Origin: Brachyspira innocens ATCC 29796
GTDB taxonomy: Bacteria > Spirochaetota > Brachyspiria > Brachyspirales > Brachyspiraceae
DNA length: 64,000 bases
Assembly (NCBI RefSeq): GCF_000384655.1
Contig: NZ_ARQI01000129.1
Location: 62,001-126,000, forward strand
Reading direction: 5' to 3'
In this document: positions 52,142-61,009 of the stretch, piece by piece
Layout of the letters: every line of letters begins with the position of its first letter
Numbering within the stretch: the stretch's first letter is position 1
Notes under the pieces: model-generated
Database searches by the model: none
Seen by the model: the letters and a program-made list of their open reading frames with translations, nothing else
Told to the model about the DNA's origin: nothing
Program-made: the position numbers and the translations under genes

Positions 52142-52882
52142 ATGACAAAAAGATTTGACCCAAGAACTATTTTTTTATCCACATTATTTTTAGCTGTATC
52201 ATTAGTAGTAATGAATAAAATAAATCAAACTATATTCTGTGCTTTAGCTATAATTTTGCATGTACTTCTTATAGGAATAAATATTAAAAATATTATAAAA
52301 ATATTTATAGCGTCTATATGGCTTTTGCTTTCAATTATATTAATTAACTATTTTTTGATAGGAAGAAATATAGATTATATAGCAAATACAGCTTTCAGAT
52401 TATTTGGGATTATAATACTTGCAGCAGTAGTTCTATCATCTATGGATATAATGGATATAGGTTTTGCCATAGAAAAAATATTTTATCCTTTGAAATATCT
52501 AAAAATACCAATAGAAAGCATAAGCATTATAATAGCATTATCATTAAAGTTTATACCATTAATAAAAGATGAAGCTTTAAGAATAAGAAAAGCTCAAAAA
52601 GCAAGGGGGCTTGATTATCAATTAATGCCAATAGGAGAGAAAATAACTAATTCTGCCAACCTTTTTATACCAATAGTAATTTTGGCTATACAGTCATCAG
52701 TAAAAACAGCCATTGCTATGGAAGTGAGAGGATACAGTGCACCTTATGACAAGACAAGGCTATATGAGTCATTTATTAAAGCAAAAGATGTTTTATATAT
52801 ATCATTCAGTATTTTATTTTTAGTATTCATTATTTTAGTGAGGCTTAATATAATAAAAATACTCGAAAATATAAAACTATAA
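52142..52882 (+). CDS. ecfT: ECF transporter transmembrane component T
   Basis: 246 residues, about five membrane helices. The cytoplasmic coupling helices carry the two signature motifs: KARGLD (near 156) and EVRGYS (near 204), variants of the Ala-Arg-Gly motifs that grip the two ATPases; LSLKFIPLIKDEALRIRKAQ precedes the first. It starts 12 bases after ecfA2 and completes the module. Terminator at 52888-52915. Confidence 0.92.
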   Translation: MTKRFDPRTIFLSTLFLAVSLVVMNKINQTIFCALAIILHVLLIGINIKNIIKIFIASIWLLLSIILINYFLIGRNIDYIANTAFRLFGIIILAAVVLSSMDIMDIGFAIEKIFYPLKYLKIPIESISIIIALSLKFIPLIKDEALRIRKAQKARGLDYQLMPIGEKITNSANLFIPIVILAIQSSVKTAIAMEVRGYSAPYDKTRLYESFIKAKDVLYISFSILFLVFIILVRLNIIKILENIKL

Positions 52883-52887
52883 TAAAA

Positions 52888-52915
52888 AATAAAGGGCTTA
52901 AAAAAGCCCTTTATT
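52888..52915. terminator. Bidirectional terminator after ecfT
   Basis: AATAAAGGGCTT (52888-52899), four-base loop, AAGCCCTTTATT (52904-52915). It lies between the convergent ecfT and the long TPR gene. Confidence 0.75.
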
Positions 52916-52937
52916 TATATTATTTCCATATTATTAA

Positions 52938-55145
52938 TTATATCTTCCAATCAGGGAAACGCTTAATAACAGCAGAAATTATATCAGTTTTATAATGCTG
53001 CTCTAAATTAACCAGCTTTTGGAACTCACTAAATATAACTTTTACATCATCTTCAGATTCATTTTCTATAAACTTGAGCAGATAAGCCTTATCAAATACC
53101 AAATCATACACCACTTTCAAAAGTTTTCTAGCCTGTGCAGATGTTTCTTTTTTATCTACCATTTTAGAAAGATGAGGGATAATGCTAAGAAGCCCTATCA
53201 TAAGAGAGTTTTTATTTATTTTAATGTCTCCCTCTATATCATCATAATATTCCCCATCAAGTATCTTCTGAGCAAAATATACAAATGCCTCTGGATATTC
53301 TCTGTAATGAAGAAATATATCATCAATAGTCTTAGCAAGCATATCTACTTTACCATCAGCAAATAATTTATTTACTATAAGATAATTATTTTTAACCTGA
53401 GAAGAATAAAGCATTTTTAATATAATATTATAATAATCATCTCTTCTTCCGTCCCAAATAGCTTTTATGAACTTCTCTCTATAGTTTGAAGAAGGAAGAA
53501 CCTCATAAACATGAGTATAATCATCAATATCTTTCACTATATCAGAAAGCAGCGGTATATCTTTATCAACTGATGACTGACTTCTCAAATATATTGTACT
53601 CACTATTCTTGCATCATTAGGAGATTTTTTATCTTTAGAAATATTAACAAAATAATCATTCATCTCTTTAGCTTCATCAGAGTTCAAATTAGGAGTATAA
53701 TTTAAATATTCCATATATATCTGATATCTTTCAAAGAAATTATCAGTTTTATTGAACTTAGACAAACATTCAGCATCATAAGTTTCAGCTTCTTCATTAT
53801 AAAGGAAAGTATTTTTATCAAACTTAACAGTAGTAGAAGCCCTTACAGATTTTTTAGCCCCTTCAAGCCATTTAGTATATGATGTTTCAGGAACTACTAC
53901 AGCTGGTTTTGAAGTTAATTCCTGTTTCAAATCTTTAGTTGTAATAGTTTTTTTATATTTTAAAATAATAGTTAAAAGCTCTGTAGGATTTTCCTCTGCT
54001 ATTTTTTTTATTTCATTAAGTTTATATGCCTTATAAACATTAATATCATCTGCTGGAAGTGTAGTAAGAGACTGTATAGCCATATCAAATGTCATTTTTC
54101 TTACATCTTCCTGAGATACAAATTTTATCATCAAAAAGTTTATATCTATAGCTTTAATCTTTCCTACCCCGAAGTTTCTATGAAGAACATATTTATCAAC
54201 ATCGTACTGTATATATTTTTCAAATATTTCTATACATTCTTTTGGTTTTTTATTAACATTAGTAATTGAAGATATTTCCTCTATTTTTTCAAAAAGCGTA
54301 TGATTAGGATACAATGCTTTATAAACATCTACAAGTCTATGTCTGAAAAATTTGGCTTTTTTATTATTCTGAGCTACTATATCCTGTTCATAATTAAGCA
54401 AATTTTTTATAGTTTTCAAAGCATCGCTGTATCTGTTATTTTCAAAATAATAGAAAAATATTATTTTCCACACATCTATCATTATATTAGAATCAACTAA
54501 TGCCTTTAATGCATTCTCATGTTTAAGCAGATAGTTATAATTATCAGGCTCATACTGAAGAACTTTTTTTATATCGCTTTCGGCATTATCTCTCTCTCTT
54601 AAAAGATTTCTTTCAAAAGCTATTTTATAATAATGTACAGCACTCTTTATATCGCCTGCTAATTCTTTGGTATGAGCTATTTTTTCTGGAAGTTCTGGAT
54701 TTGAAACATCAAAACGTATAAGTCTTTCCCATATTTCTAAAGCCTCAGCTTCCCTATTTGTACTTTGATAATAGCTAGCTAAATATCTTAAAGCATAATC
54801 GCTTTCATAATATTCATCTAATATTTTCTGAGCTATAAACTCAACTATATTCCATTTCTTAGCATTTTTAAAAATACCTAAAAGTTTATCCAAACTTCCT
54901 TCAGAATAGTTTGCAATTTTTAAATTTAAAAGTCCGTTTGCATATAATGCTGATATATGATTAGGATTTTTATCCAACTGCAGTTTAGCGGTATCTATAG
55001 CAGCATTAATATCATTAGTATCGTTTATCTCGTTAATTACAGCAGCCAAATCAAAAAAATATTTAGTTGTATAATTAAGTAATGGCTTTCTAGTAAATGT
55101 TTCTTCTGAAAATATATTTTCCAATTTTTGTAGAGCTTCTGACAT
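52938..55145 (-). CDS. Long TPR protein resembling the N-terminal extension of spirochaetal GreA
   Basis: 735 residues. Residues 1-290 are TPR-like (HISALYANGLLNLKIANYSE; ALEIWERLIRFDVSNPELPE). A small beta module follows, DKYVLHRNFGVGKIKAIDIN then MIKFVSQEDVRKMTFDMAIQ (about 316-355), which recalls the module in the long GreA proteins of Borrelia and Treponema and the CarD/TRCF-type SH3 fold. The rest is helical. Unlike those GreA proteins it has no C-terminal Gre coiled-coil/FKBP domain. A transcription-linked role is an inference from this one similarity. It follows the 326-residue TPR gene by 4 bases. Confidence 0.68.
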   Translation of the reverse strand: MSEALQKLENIFSEETFTRKPLLNYTTKYFFDLAAVINEINDTNDINAAIDTAKLQLDKNPNHISALYANGLLNLKIANYSEGSLDKLLGIFKNAKKWNIVEFIAQKILDEYYESDYALRYLASYYQSTNREAEALEIWERLIRFDVSNPELPEKIAHTKELAGDIKSAVHYYKIAFERNLLRERDNAESDIKKVLQYEPDNYNYLLKHENALKALVDSNIMIDVWKIIFFYYFENNRYSDALKTIKNLLNYEQDIVAQNNKKAKFFRHRLVDVYKALYPNHTLFEKIEEISSITNVNKKPKECIEIFEKYIQYDVDKYVLHRNFGVGKIKAIDINFLMIKFVSQEDVRKMTFDMAIQSLTTLPADDINVYKAYKLNEIKKIAEENPTELLTIILKYKKTITTKDLKQELTSKPAVVVPETSYTKWLEGAKKSVRASTTVKFDKNTFLYNEEAETYDAECLSKFNKTDNFFERYQIYMEYLNYTPNLNSDEAKEMNDYFVNISKDKKSPNDARIVSTIYLRSQSSVDKDIPLLSDIVKDIDDYTHVYEVLPSSNYREKFIKAIWDGRRDDYYNIILKMLYSSQVKNNYLIVNKLFADGKVDMLAKTIDDIFLHYREYPEAFVYFAQKILDGEYYDDIEGDIKINKNSLMIGLLSIIPHLSKMVDKKETSAQARKLLKVVYDLVFDKAYLLKFIENESEDDVKVIFSEFQKLVNLEQHYKTDIISAVIKRFPDWKI

Positions 55146-55149
55146 ATTA

Positions 55150-56130
55150 TCACTCCTTATCTAATATTTTTATGTAGTATTGCAGCAAATCCTTATCTAT
55201 CGCAGCCATCTTTCTGCCCCATACCTTAACTTCTTCTATATCAGAATCATTTTGCCTCATAATAAGATATGTTGTTAAAAACGCATAAGAAGCTAAAAGT
55301 TTAGGTGCTGCTGCCTCTCTCAGTTTTAATTTTCTATAGTCAGCTTCAAGCCTAGATATCTTTTTCCTAAGTTCAAACTCTTCTTTTTCACTTAAAGGTC
55401 TTTTCACATCCAGTATATTCATAAGCTCGCCATAGGCACTCATCCAAAGTATTATCTCCTCCTGACTATTATTATGAATGCCTCTTTTTATTATTATATC
55501 TCTTATTTCTCTTACTACTTCAATGCTAATATTTTCAAACTCTATACTTAAAGGATCATAAAATAAAGCCTCTCTTATATATAATTTGCATTTCTTTTCA
55601 TCGCCTAGTATATCATAAATCATAGCAATAAAACTAAGAGTCTTTGAATTATAAGGCTCTATTGTATTTAAATATTCATAAGATTTTAATGCCCTAGAAT
55701 AATCCTTTAACTCTATAAAAGCATTTGAAAGTAAATGTAATTCCTCCGTGCCTTCAATATCATCAGTACTTTTCTGCATTATTAAGTCTATTGTTTTATT
55801 ATAAACATAATAATGTATAGCATTAACTGCCATAAGACTCTCATCATAAGATTTAGTATGTACAAATACACTAAATTTCTTGTATGTAGAATCTAAAAGT
55901 TTGCAATACTCTATACAATTTCTCTCTACGCTTTTAAACTTATCAAGCCTGTTAATCCAAAATTTAACACAGGATATATTTTCATATAGGTTAGCACATT
56001 CAAAGTCCATAGACATAATCTTATCAAAATCTTCCATAGACTCTTCAAATAAGCCGTTTTTTAATTTACTTTCTATAACAGAAAAAATATCCTTAACAGA
56101 CTCCTTCCTAGAAAATAATTCTTCTTCCAT
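55150..56130 (-). CDS. TPR-repeat protein, cytoplasmic
   Basis: 326 residues, helical throughout, with TPR-like hairpins such as ELHLLSNAFIELKDYSRALK and a following pair with LSFIAMIYDILGDEKKCKLY, a coiled-coil-like stretch SEKEEFELRKKISRLEADYR near 245 and no signal peptide. No catalytic domain is recognised. It is the first gene of a two-gene unit with the GreA-extension-like TPR protein, so the two may act together. Promoter at 56225-56197. Confidence 0.75.
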   Translation of the reverse strand: MEEELFSRKESVKDIFSVIESKLKNGLFEESMEDFDKIMSMDFECANLYENISCVKFWINRLDKFKSVERNCIEYCKLLDSTYKKFSVFVHTKSYDESLMAVNAIHYYVYNKTIDLIMQKSTDDIEGTEELHLLSNAFIELKDYSRALKSYEYLNTIEPYNSKTLSFIAMIYDILGDEKKCKLYIREALFYDPLSIEFENISIEVVREIRDIIIKRGIHNNSQEEIILWMSAYGELMNILDVKRPLSEKEEFELRKKISRLEADYRKLKLREAAAPKLLASYAFLTTYLIMRQNDSDIEEVKVWGRKMAAIDKDLLQYYIKILDKE

Positions 56131-56196
56131 TATATTTTATACAAACTACTCCCTTAAAGTTAAAAAACGTACAGAGATATATACGTATATTTATAT

Positions 56197-56225
56197 AATA
56201 TAATCAAATAAGACTAAATTGTCAA
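56197..56225 (-). promoter_or_regulatory. Promoter of the two TPR genes
   Basis: Minus-strand TTGACA (56225-56220), 17 bases, TATATT (56202-56197). Confidence 0.7.
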
Positions 56226-56306
56226 GTAAAAATAATACTTTGTATATTTCAAAATAATAAAAAATATATTAAAAAACTATAATTATTTTTATAATATGAT
56301 AATTTA

Positions 56307-57547
56307 CTAAATATCAGTACTGTTATATACAATTTCTCCTGATTTAAAAACGATACTGCATAAATTATTATCCAAAGTATAGAGTAAAAAGTTTAATTTT
56401 TTGGTATTCCATATTATAATATCAGCCTTTTTTCCAACTTCAATAGTGCCTATCTCTTTTCCTCTATCAATAGCACATGCGGCATTAATTGTAGCAGCAT
56501 TCAATATTTCTTCAGGCTTTAATCTATATATTAAATATGCTAATTTCATAATAAACTGCATATTAAAACAAGTACTTGAGCCTGGGTTATAATCAGAAGC
56601 TATAGCAACAGGTATACCTTTTTCCACCATATATCTAGCTTAGCATAAGGCATTCCTAAATAAAAAGAAGCATTAGGTAAAAGTACTGCTATTACCCCAT
56701 GTTTTTTTATAACGTCTATACATCTGTCATCAGCCATAATCAAATGCTCGGCACTTACAGCATTAAATCTAGCCGCCAAATAAGAACCTCCGCTGGTTTC
56801 AAGCTGGTCAGAATGTATTTTGAGTTTTAAATTATGCTTTTGGGCTGTATCTAAAATCTTATGGCTTTCTTCCATGTCAAGTCCGCAATTTTCACAAAAT
56901 ACATCGCAAAATTCTGCAAGTCCTAACTCTGCAATTTTAGGTATCATCTCATTGCATATTAAATTAACGTATCCATTTCTGTCATTTTTATATTCATTTG
57001 GTACAACATGTCCTCCCATAAATGTAGAAACTATATCTATTTTATGGTTTTCATTCAATTTTTTCATAACATTTAATATCTTTATCTCATCTTTAACTGT
57101 TAAACCATAGCCGCTTTTACCTTCAACAGTGGTAGTTCCATATTTTATCATACTGTCAAGTATTGGAATTGACTTTTTATAAAGTGCATTCTCTGTCTGT
57201 TCTCTAGTATCTTTTACCGTAGATAATATACCATATCCAGCCTTTATTATATCAGAATATCCCATATGACCAGTAACTATATCATACATCTCATCTTCAC
57301 GGCTTCCTCCATATACAAAGTGAGTATGGCAGTCAACTAAACCAGATGTAACTAAAGCACCATTGGCATTGATAGTTTTTCTAGCTTTTTCATTAGGAGA
57401 TTCTCCTATATATTCTATAAAACTATCCTTTATGCCTATTGAAATATTATTATATACTTTTACTTTCCCCTGATTTTTACCATATAATGGACTGCTGCCT
57501 TCTGCAGTTACTAATGTTCCTATGTTCTTTATAATGATATCTAACAT
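56307..57547 (-). pseudogene. hutI: Imidazolonepropionase, broken by one frameshift
   Basis: Two overlapping frames together make a normal-length HutI (about 413 residues), the histidine-degradation enzyme that hydrolyses imidazolonepropionate to formiminoglutamate. The first part has the metal motif DCHTHFVYGG (H74, H76), MGGHVVPNEY and KIHSDQ; it ends out of frame after LGMPYAK. The second frame resumes with ARYMVEKGIPVAIASDYNPG. One base, most simply an A in a GCTAAAGCT at 56640-56641, is missing. With a single lesion a sequencing error is possible. No other hut gene is in view. Confidence 0.85.
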
Positions 57548-57608
57548 ATTATAATTACCGCCATATTAATAGTATAGTAATAATTATAACATAAAACAAT
57601 ATTAAAAG

Positions 57609-58409
57609 TTATATATTAATAGAAAAATGGTACAAGTTATAAGAAGTTATTAAAATTATTATTATTAATATAGTTACAAATAGTTTATTTACGATATTAG
57701 AATCTATTTTTTTATTGACAAATCTTCCTAATACCCCTCCCAATATACCGCCAATTATCATTACAATCAAAAAACGTAAATTAACTTTAGAAGCCTCATT
57801 ATTTGCTATACTTATAAATACGCTTGCTATTTGAGAAAAAAGTATTATGTATAAAGAATTTTGAGCTGCAGCTTTTGAATCCATACTAAAGAAAAAATAC
57901 AAAAATGCTATATTAAAAGGTCCGCCGCCAATCCCTAAAAATGATGATAAAAATCCAAGAATAAGTCCTATAATAATACATAAAAATATATTTTGTATAT
58001 GTAAAGACTTTATTTTTTTTCCCTGCATATTTTTTATAGTAAAAATAACAGTAAGTATAGTTAAAAATATCAAAACGGCCGACTGAAAAACACCTGCAAT
58101 ATTTTCACTTTTAAAAAACATAATAACATAAGAAAATGACATCTTTCCAAATATTCCGCCAAGCACACCGCCCAAAGCAAGCGGAGTAGCTATTTTTCCG
58201 TTTACAAGGCTGTCTCCCTTTATCTTTGAAACTATGAAAGTGTACATGCTCATAGAAAGCACTGTACAAGAAGATAGAAAACTTATTTTACTCACTTCCA
58301 TAATATTTAGAGAATCAAGTACTGGCTTTATTATAACACCGCCGCCTATTCCGCAAATAGCTCCTATAGTTGAAGCAAGCAAACTTACAATCAAAAAAAA
58401 GACTATCAT
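57609..58409 (-). CDS. TSUP-family permease (TauE/SafE)
   Basis: 266 residues with seven to eight membrane helices in two homologous halves: AICGIGGGVIIKPVLDSL (about 17-34) and LSSFLGIGGGPFNIAFLYFF (about 154-173), each with the glycine-rich motif of the sulfite/organosulfonate exporter family. Substrate unknown; family members move sulfite, sulfonates or other small anions across the inner membrane. It overlaps the PHP gene by 4 bases (ATGA) and so is coupled to it. Confidence 0.9.
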   Translation of the reverse strand: MIVFFLIVSLLASTIGAICGIGGGVIIKPVLDSLNIMEVSKISFLSSCTVLSMSMYTFIVSKIKGDSLVNGKIATPLALGGVLGGIFGKMSFSYVIMFFKSENIAGVFQSAVLIFLTILTVIFTIKNMQGKKIKSLHIQNIFLCIIIGLILGFLSSFLGIGGGPFNIAFLYFFFSMDSKAAAQNSLYIILFSQIASVFISIANNEASKVNLRFLIVMIIGGILGGVLGRFVNKKIDSNIVNKLFVTILIIIILITSYNLYHFSINI

Positions 58410-59113
58410 TTTTCTATATTAAGATATTCCATCAATCTGTCATAATCAGTATTAAGTATAAGATTTTCTGGAAAATCAATAGATTCAAGCATATCTACTG
58501 CATCTTTATGATCTCCTACTTTATACATAGAATGGGCATCAGAAGTTACTATGATATTAGTTTCATATTTTTTGCACATAAGTGCTACTTCCCTGCATAT
58601 AGGATAGCTTCCTTTTCTCACTTTAAAAGATGATGAATTAATTTCTATAAGTTTATTATATTCTTTGCATAATTTCACTATATATTCAATATTAAACTCA
58701 AATTTCGGATTACCAACATGCCCTAAACAGTCAATATGTTTATTTTTTATAACTTCAGCATATCCATTGGTATGCTCTCTTATATTTAGAGGCTGCAAAG
58801 CATCTTCATGATATGAAGCTATAACAAAATCCAAATAATTTAATACAGCCTCACTTAAATCTACTTTTCCGCTGTAATCTATTATATCAGCCTCACAGCC
58901 TCTTAATAGTCTTATACCATCTATATAATCAGGTAAATTATGCATAGCCTTAAAATGAACTTCTTTAGCCCCGTCACTTGAAGCAGGACCATGATTTGTA
59001 ATAGCTAAAGCTAAAAAACCCTTTCCTTTGGCTGCCTGTACCATTTCATTGACTGTACTATATGCATGCTCACTTACTGTAGTATGGGTATGTAAATCAG
59101 GTATTATTTTCAT
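58406..59113 (-). CDS. PHP-domain phosphoesterase, YcdX-like
   Basis: 235 residues with the four PHP metal motifs: DLHTHTTVSEHAYS (6-19), ITNHGP near 39, a central GCEADI and SYHED, and GHVGNPKFEF, finishing with VTSDAHSMYKVGD near 196. This is the trinuclear-metal phosphatase family that includes E. coli YcdX. The substrate is not known. It lies 10 bases after the cytidylate-kinase-like gene and overlaps the permease gene. Confidence 0.9.
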   Translation of the reverse strand: MKIIPDLHTHTTVSEHAYSTVNEMVQAAKGKGFLALAITNHGPASSDGAKEVHFKAMHNLPDYIDGIRLLRGCEADIIDYSGKVDLSEAVLNYLDFVIASYHEDALQPLNIREHTNGYAEVIKNKHIDCLGHVGNPKFEFNIEYIVKLCKEYNKLIEINSSSFKVRKGSYPICREVALMCKKYETNIIVTSDAHSMYKVGDHKDAVDMLESIDFPENLILNTDYDRLMEYLNIEK

Positions 59114-59123
59114 AATAATATAC

Positions 59124-59747
59124 CTATTTGTCTAATCTAAATTTGGCTATTTTTTCTATTAAATCTACAGTATTATCAATACCTATAAAATCGCTGTTAA
59201 AGCAGGCATGATAATTTCTTGCATCTCCCCAAACTTTACCAGTATAGTAATTATAATGTTTGGATCTTAATTTGTCTCTTTCTTTAAGGATTTTTTCTAT
59301 ATTAGAACTATCCAGTTTATAATCATTAACAGCACGTTTAATTTTGCTTTGTATATCAGAATAGATAAAAATATTAATACAGTTATCCATTCCTTCCAAT
59401 ACATGATTTGCACATCTTCCCACTATAACACATGAATTTTTTGAAGCTACTTCCTTAATAACATTACTTTGAGCAAAAAACATAGTATCCTGCAGTGACT
59501 CTCCGTTTCCAAATGTCATATTTCCTGCATAAGAACCTGATATAGCAAAATTAAATAAAGAAGCACCTGTTAATTTCTGTTCATTTTCTTTAATATATTC
59601 TGGAGAAAATCCCGTTTTATCCGATGCCATCTCTATTATAGCCTTATCATAAAAAGGTATATCTAGTTTTTTTGCAACCATCTCACCGATATATCTTCCG
59701 CCGCTTCCGAATTCTCTGCTGATAGTTATAACAATATTTTTACTCAT
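59124..59747 (-). CDS. Cytidylate kinase-like family protein
   Basis: 207 residues from the ATG at 59747, chosen because GAGGGG lies 7 bases upstream; the open frame begins seven codons earlier. VITISREFGSGGRYIGEMVA (5-24) is the P-loop opening of the AAA_26/cytidylate-kinase-2 family, which differs from true Cmk; VIVGRCANHVL and INIFIYSD follow. It probably phosphorylates a nucleoside monophosphate or similar, but the substrate is unproven. First gene of a three-gene unit with PHP and TSUP. Promoter TTGACA-N17-TAAACT at 59812-59784. Confidence 0.85.
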   Translation of the reverse strand: MSKNIVITISREFGSGGRYIGEMVAKKLDIPFYDKAIIEMASDKTGFSPEYIKENEQKLTGASLFNFAISGSYAGNMTFGNGESLQDTMFFAQSNVIKEVASKNSCVIVGRCANHVLEGMDNCINIFIYSDIQSKIKRAVNDYKLDSSNIEKILKERDKLRSKHYNYYTGKVWGDARNYHACFNSDFIGIDNTVDLIEKIAKFRLDK

Positions 59748-59783
59748 AATAGACCCCTCGTTTATCATTTACTATTATATAAT

Positions 59784-59812
59784 AGTTTACCAATATTATC
59801 TTCATTTGTCAA
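59784..59812 (-). promoter_or_regulatory. Promoter of the kinase-PHP-TSUP unit
   Basis: Minus-strand TTGACA (59812-59807), 17 bases, TAAACT (59789-59784). Confidence 0.55.
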
Positions 59813-59877
59813 ATTAAAATAATACCAATTTTAAGAATATATTAAAATAAAAATAAATATATTTTTATATATAATTA

Positions 59878-60678
59878 TTAAAAAAAGTCGGAGAAAGTTT
59901 TTTCTCTGGCATTTTCATCTTTCATTACGCCTATATCATACAAATATCTAGTAACAGCCAATGAAAAACCGCCTTTTATAGGAGTTTTCGGATAAAGTAT
60001 TATTATAGGTGTCCTTTTCTGAACTGATATCATAACTTTCTCTTCATCAAAAAGTACAGGACCCAAAAGAACCAAATTAATATCAAGTGAAAACTTAGCA
60101 GTTACCTTCTTAACTTCTCTGTATAAATTGATAGCCCAGTCTATATTTTTTACTTTATTAACTATCAAATACATTTTGTCAGTCATATTATTAACATATA
60201 TCATCTTCATAAGTCTGTAAAGGTCAGTTAAAGCTGTAATTTCTGGGTTTGCTACTAATATAATATCATCAGACATCTCATAAAAACGCATCATAGGCTG
60301 AGTAATACCTGCAGCATAATCTATTATAACATAGTCATAATCATTGGCTAAAACCTTTAAATCTTTAGCAAGGTTTGACAAATTAAAATCATTTTCAAAC
60401 TGAACAAATCTCTGTATATTAACACCAGCACTAATAACATCAATACCATATTCGCTTCTTATAACACAGTCTTTTAATGTTAAAGTACCTTCAAAATATT
60501 CTTGTAATTTAGATTGCGGTTTGACATGAAGTAATATAAATACATTAGAACAGTTAATATCTATATCAAATACTAAAACTTTATATCCTCTTGAGGCTAA
60601 TTCTGCAGAAAAATTAACTGAACATAAAGTTTTTCCTGCACCGCCCTTACCGCTAGAAAAAGATATTATTCTTCCCAT
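59878..60678 (-). CDS. ParA/MinD-type ATPase, FlhG-like
   Basis: 266 residues. Deviant Walker A SSGKGGAGKTLCS (8-20; signature Lys11, P-loop Lys16), KVLVFDIDINCSNVF near 33-47 (family DxDxx.n), VIIDYAAGITQPMM near 118 (usually DtpaG; here Asp-Tyr-Ala-Ala-Gly) and VNKVKN near 174. The family positions protein machines on membranes; FlhG/FleN members set flagellar number. No flagellar genes are beside it, so that role is only a suggestion. It lies one base after the small HEAT-repeat gene and is surely cotranscribed. Confidence 0.82.
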   Translation of the reverse strand: MGRIISFSSGKGGAGKTLCSVNFSAELASRGYKVLVFDIDINCSNVFILLHVKPQSKLQEYFEGTLTLKDCVIRSEYGIDVISAGVNIQRFVQFENDFNLSNLAKDLKVLANDYDYVIIDYAAGITQPMMRFYEMSDDIILVANPEITALTDLYRLMKMIYVNNMTDKMYLIVNKVKNIDWAINLYREVKKVTAKFSLDINLVLLGPVLFDEEKVMISVQKRTPIIILYPKTPIKGGFSLAVTRYLYDIGVMKDENAREKTFSDFF

Positions 60679-60679
60679 A

Positions 60680-60874
60680 TTATTGTCCTGTATACAATTT
60701 TAATACCTGAGCCACTTTAAGTCTGACATTTTCGTCCCAATCTAGTATATGCGGCTTCAATGCTTTAATTACAGATATTTTATCGGAATTTTCTACATTT
60801 TTTGCCAACTCTTCAAGAGCCTCAAGTCTTTTTTCTACCTCTTCGCTTTCCAAAAGTGCAAAAATTTCTTTCAT
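60680..60874 (-). CDS. Small HEAT-repeat protein
   Basis: 64 residues forming about two HEAT-like hairpins: EEVEKRLEALEELAKNVENS and KPHILDWDENVRLKVAQVLK. No signal peptide. It is short but well supported: tight coupling to the MinD-like gene (one base between stop and start) and a full-consensus promoter. It may be a partner or adaptor of that ATPase. No known family name. Confidence 0.78.
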   Translation of the reverse strand: MKEIFALLESEEVEKRLEALEELAKNVENSDKISVIKALKPHILDWDENVRLKVAQVLKLYTGQ

Positions 60875-60929
60875 AGTTTCTTCCTTAAATTAAAAAGAAT
60901 CAAATAAACAATACTCTGATTATTAGATA

Positions 60930-60957
60930 ATTATACATCATAAAATATTTTTGTCAA
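60930..60957 (-). promoter_or_regulatory. Promoter of the HEAT-MinD unit
   Basis: Minus-strand TTGACA (60957-60952), 16 bases, TATAAT (60935-60930): full consensus. Confidence 0.82.
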
Positions 60958-61009
60958 AATATAAAGATTATTTAATTTTAATTAAAAAAATATGCTAAAA
61001 TCACATTAA

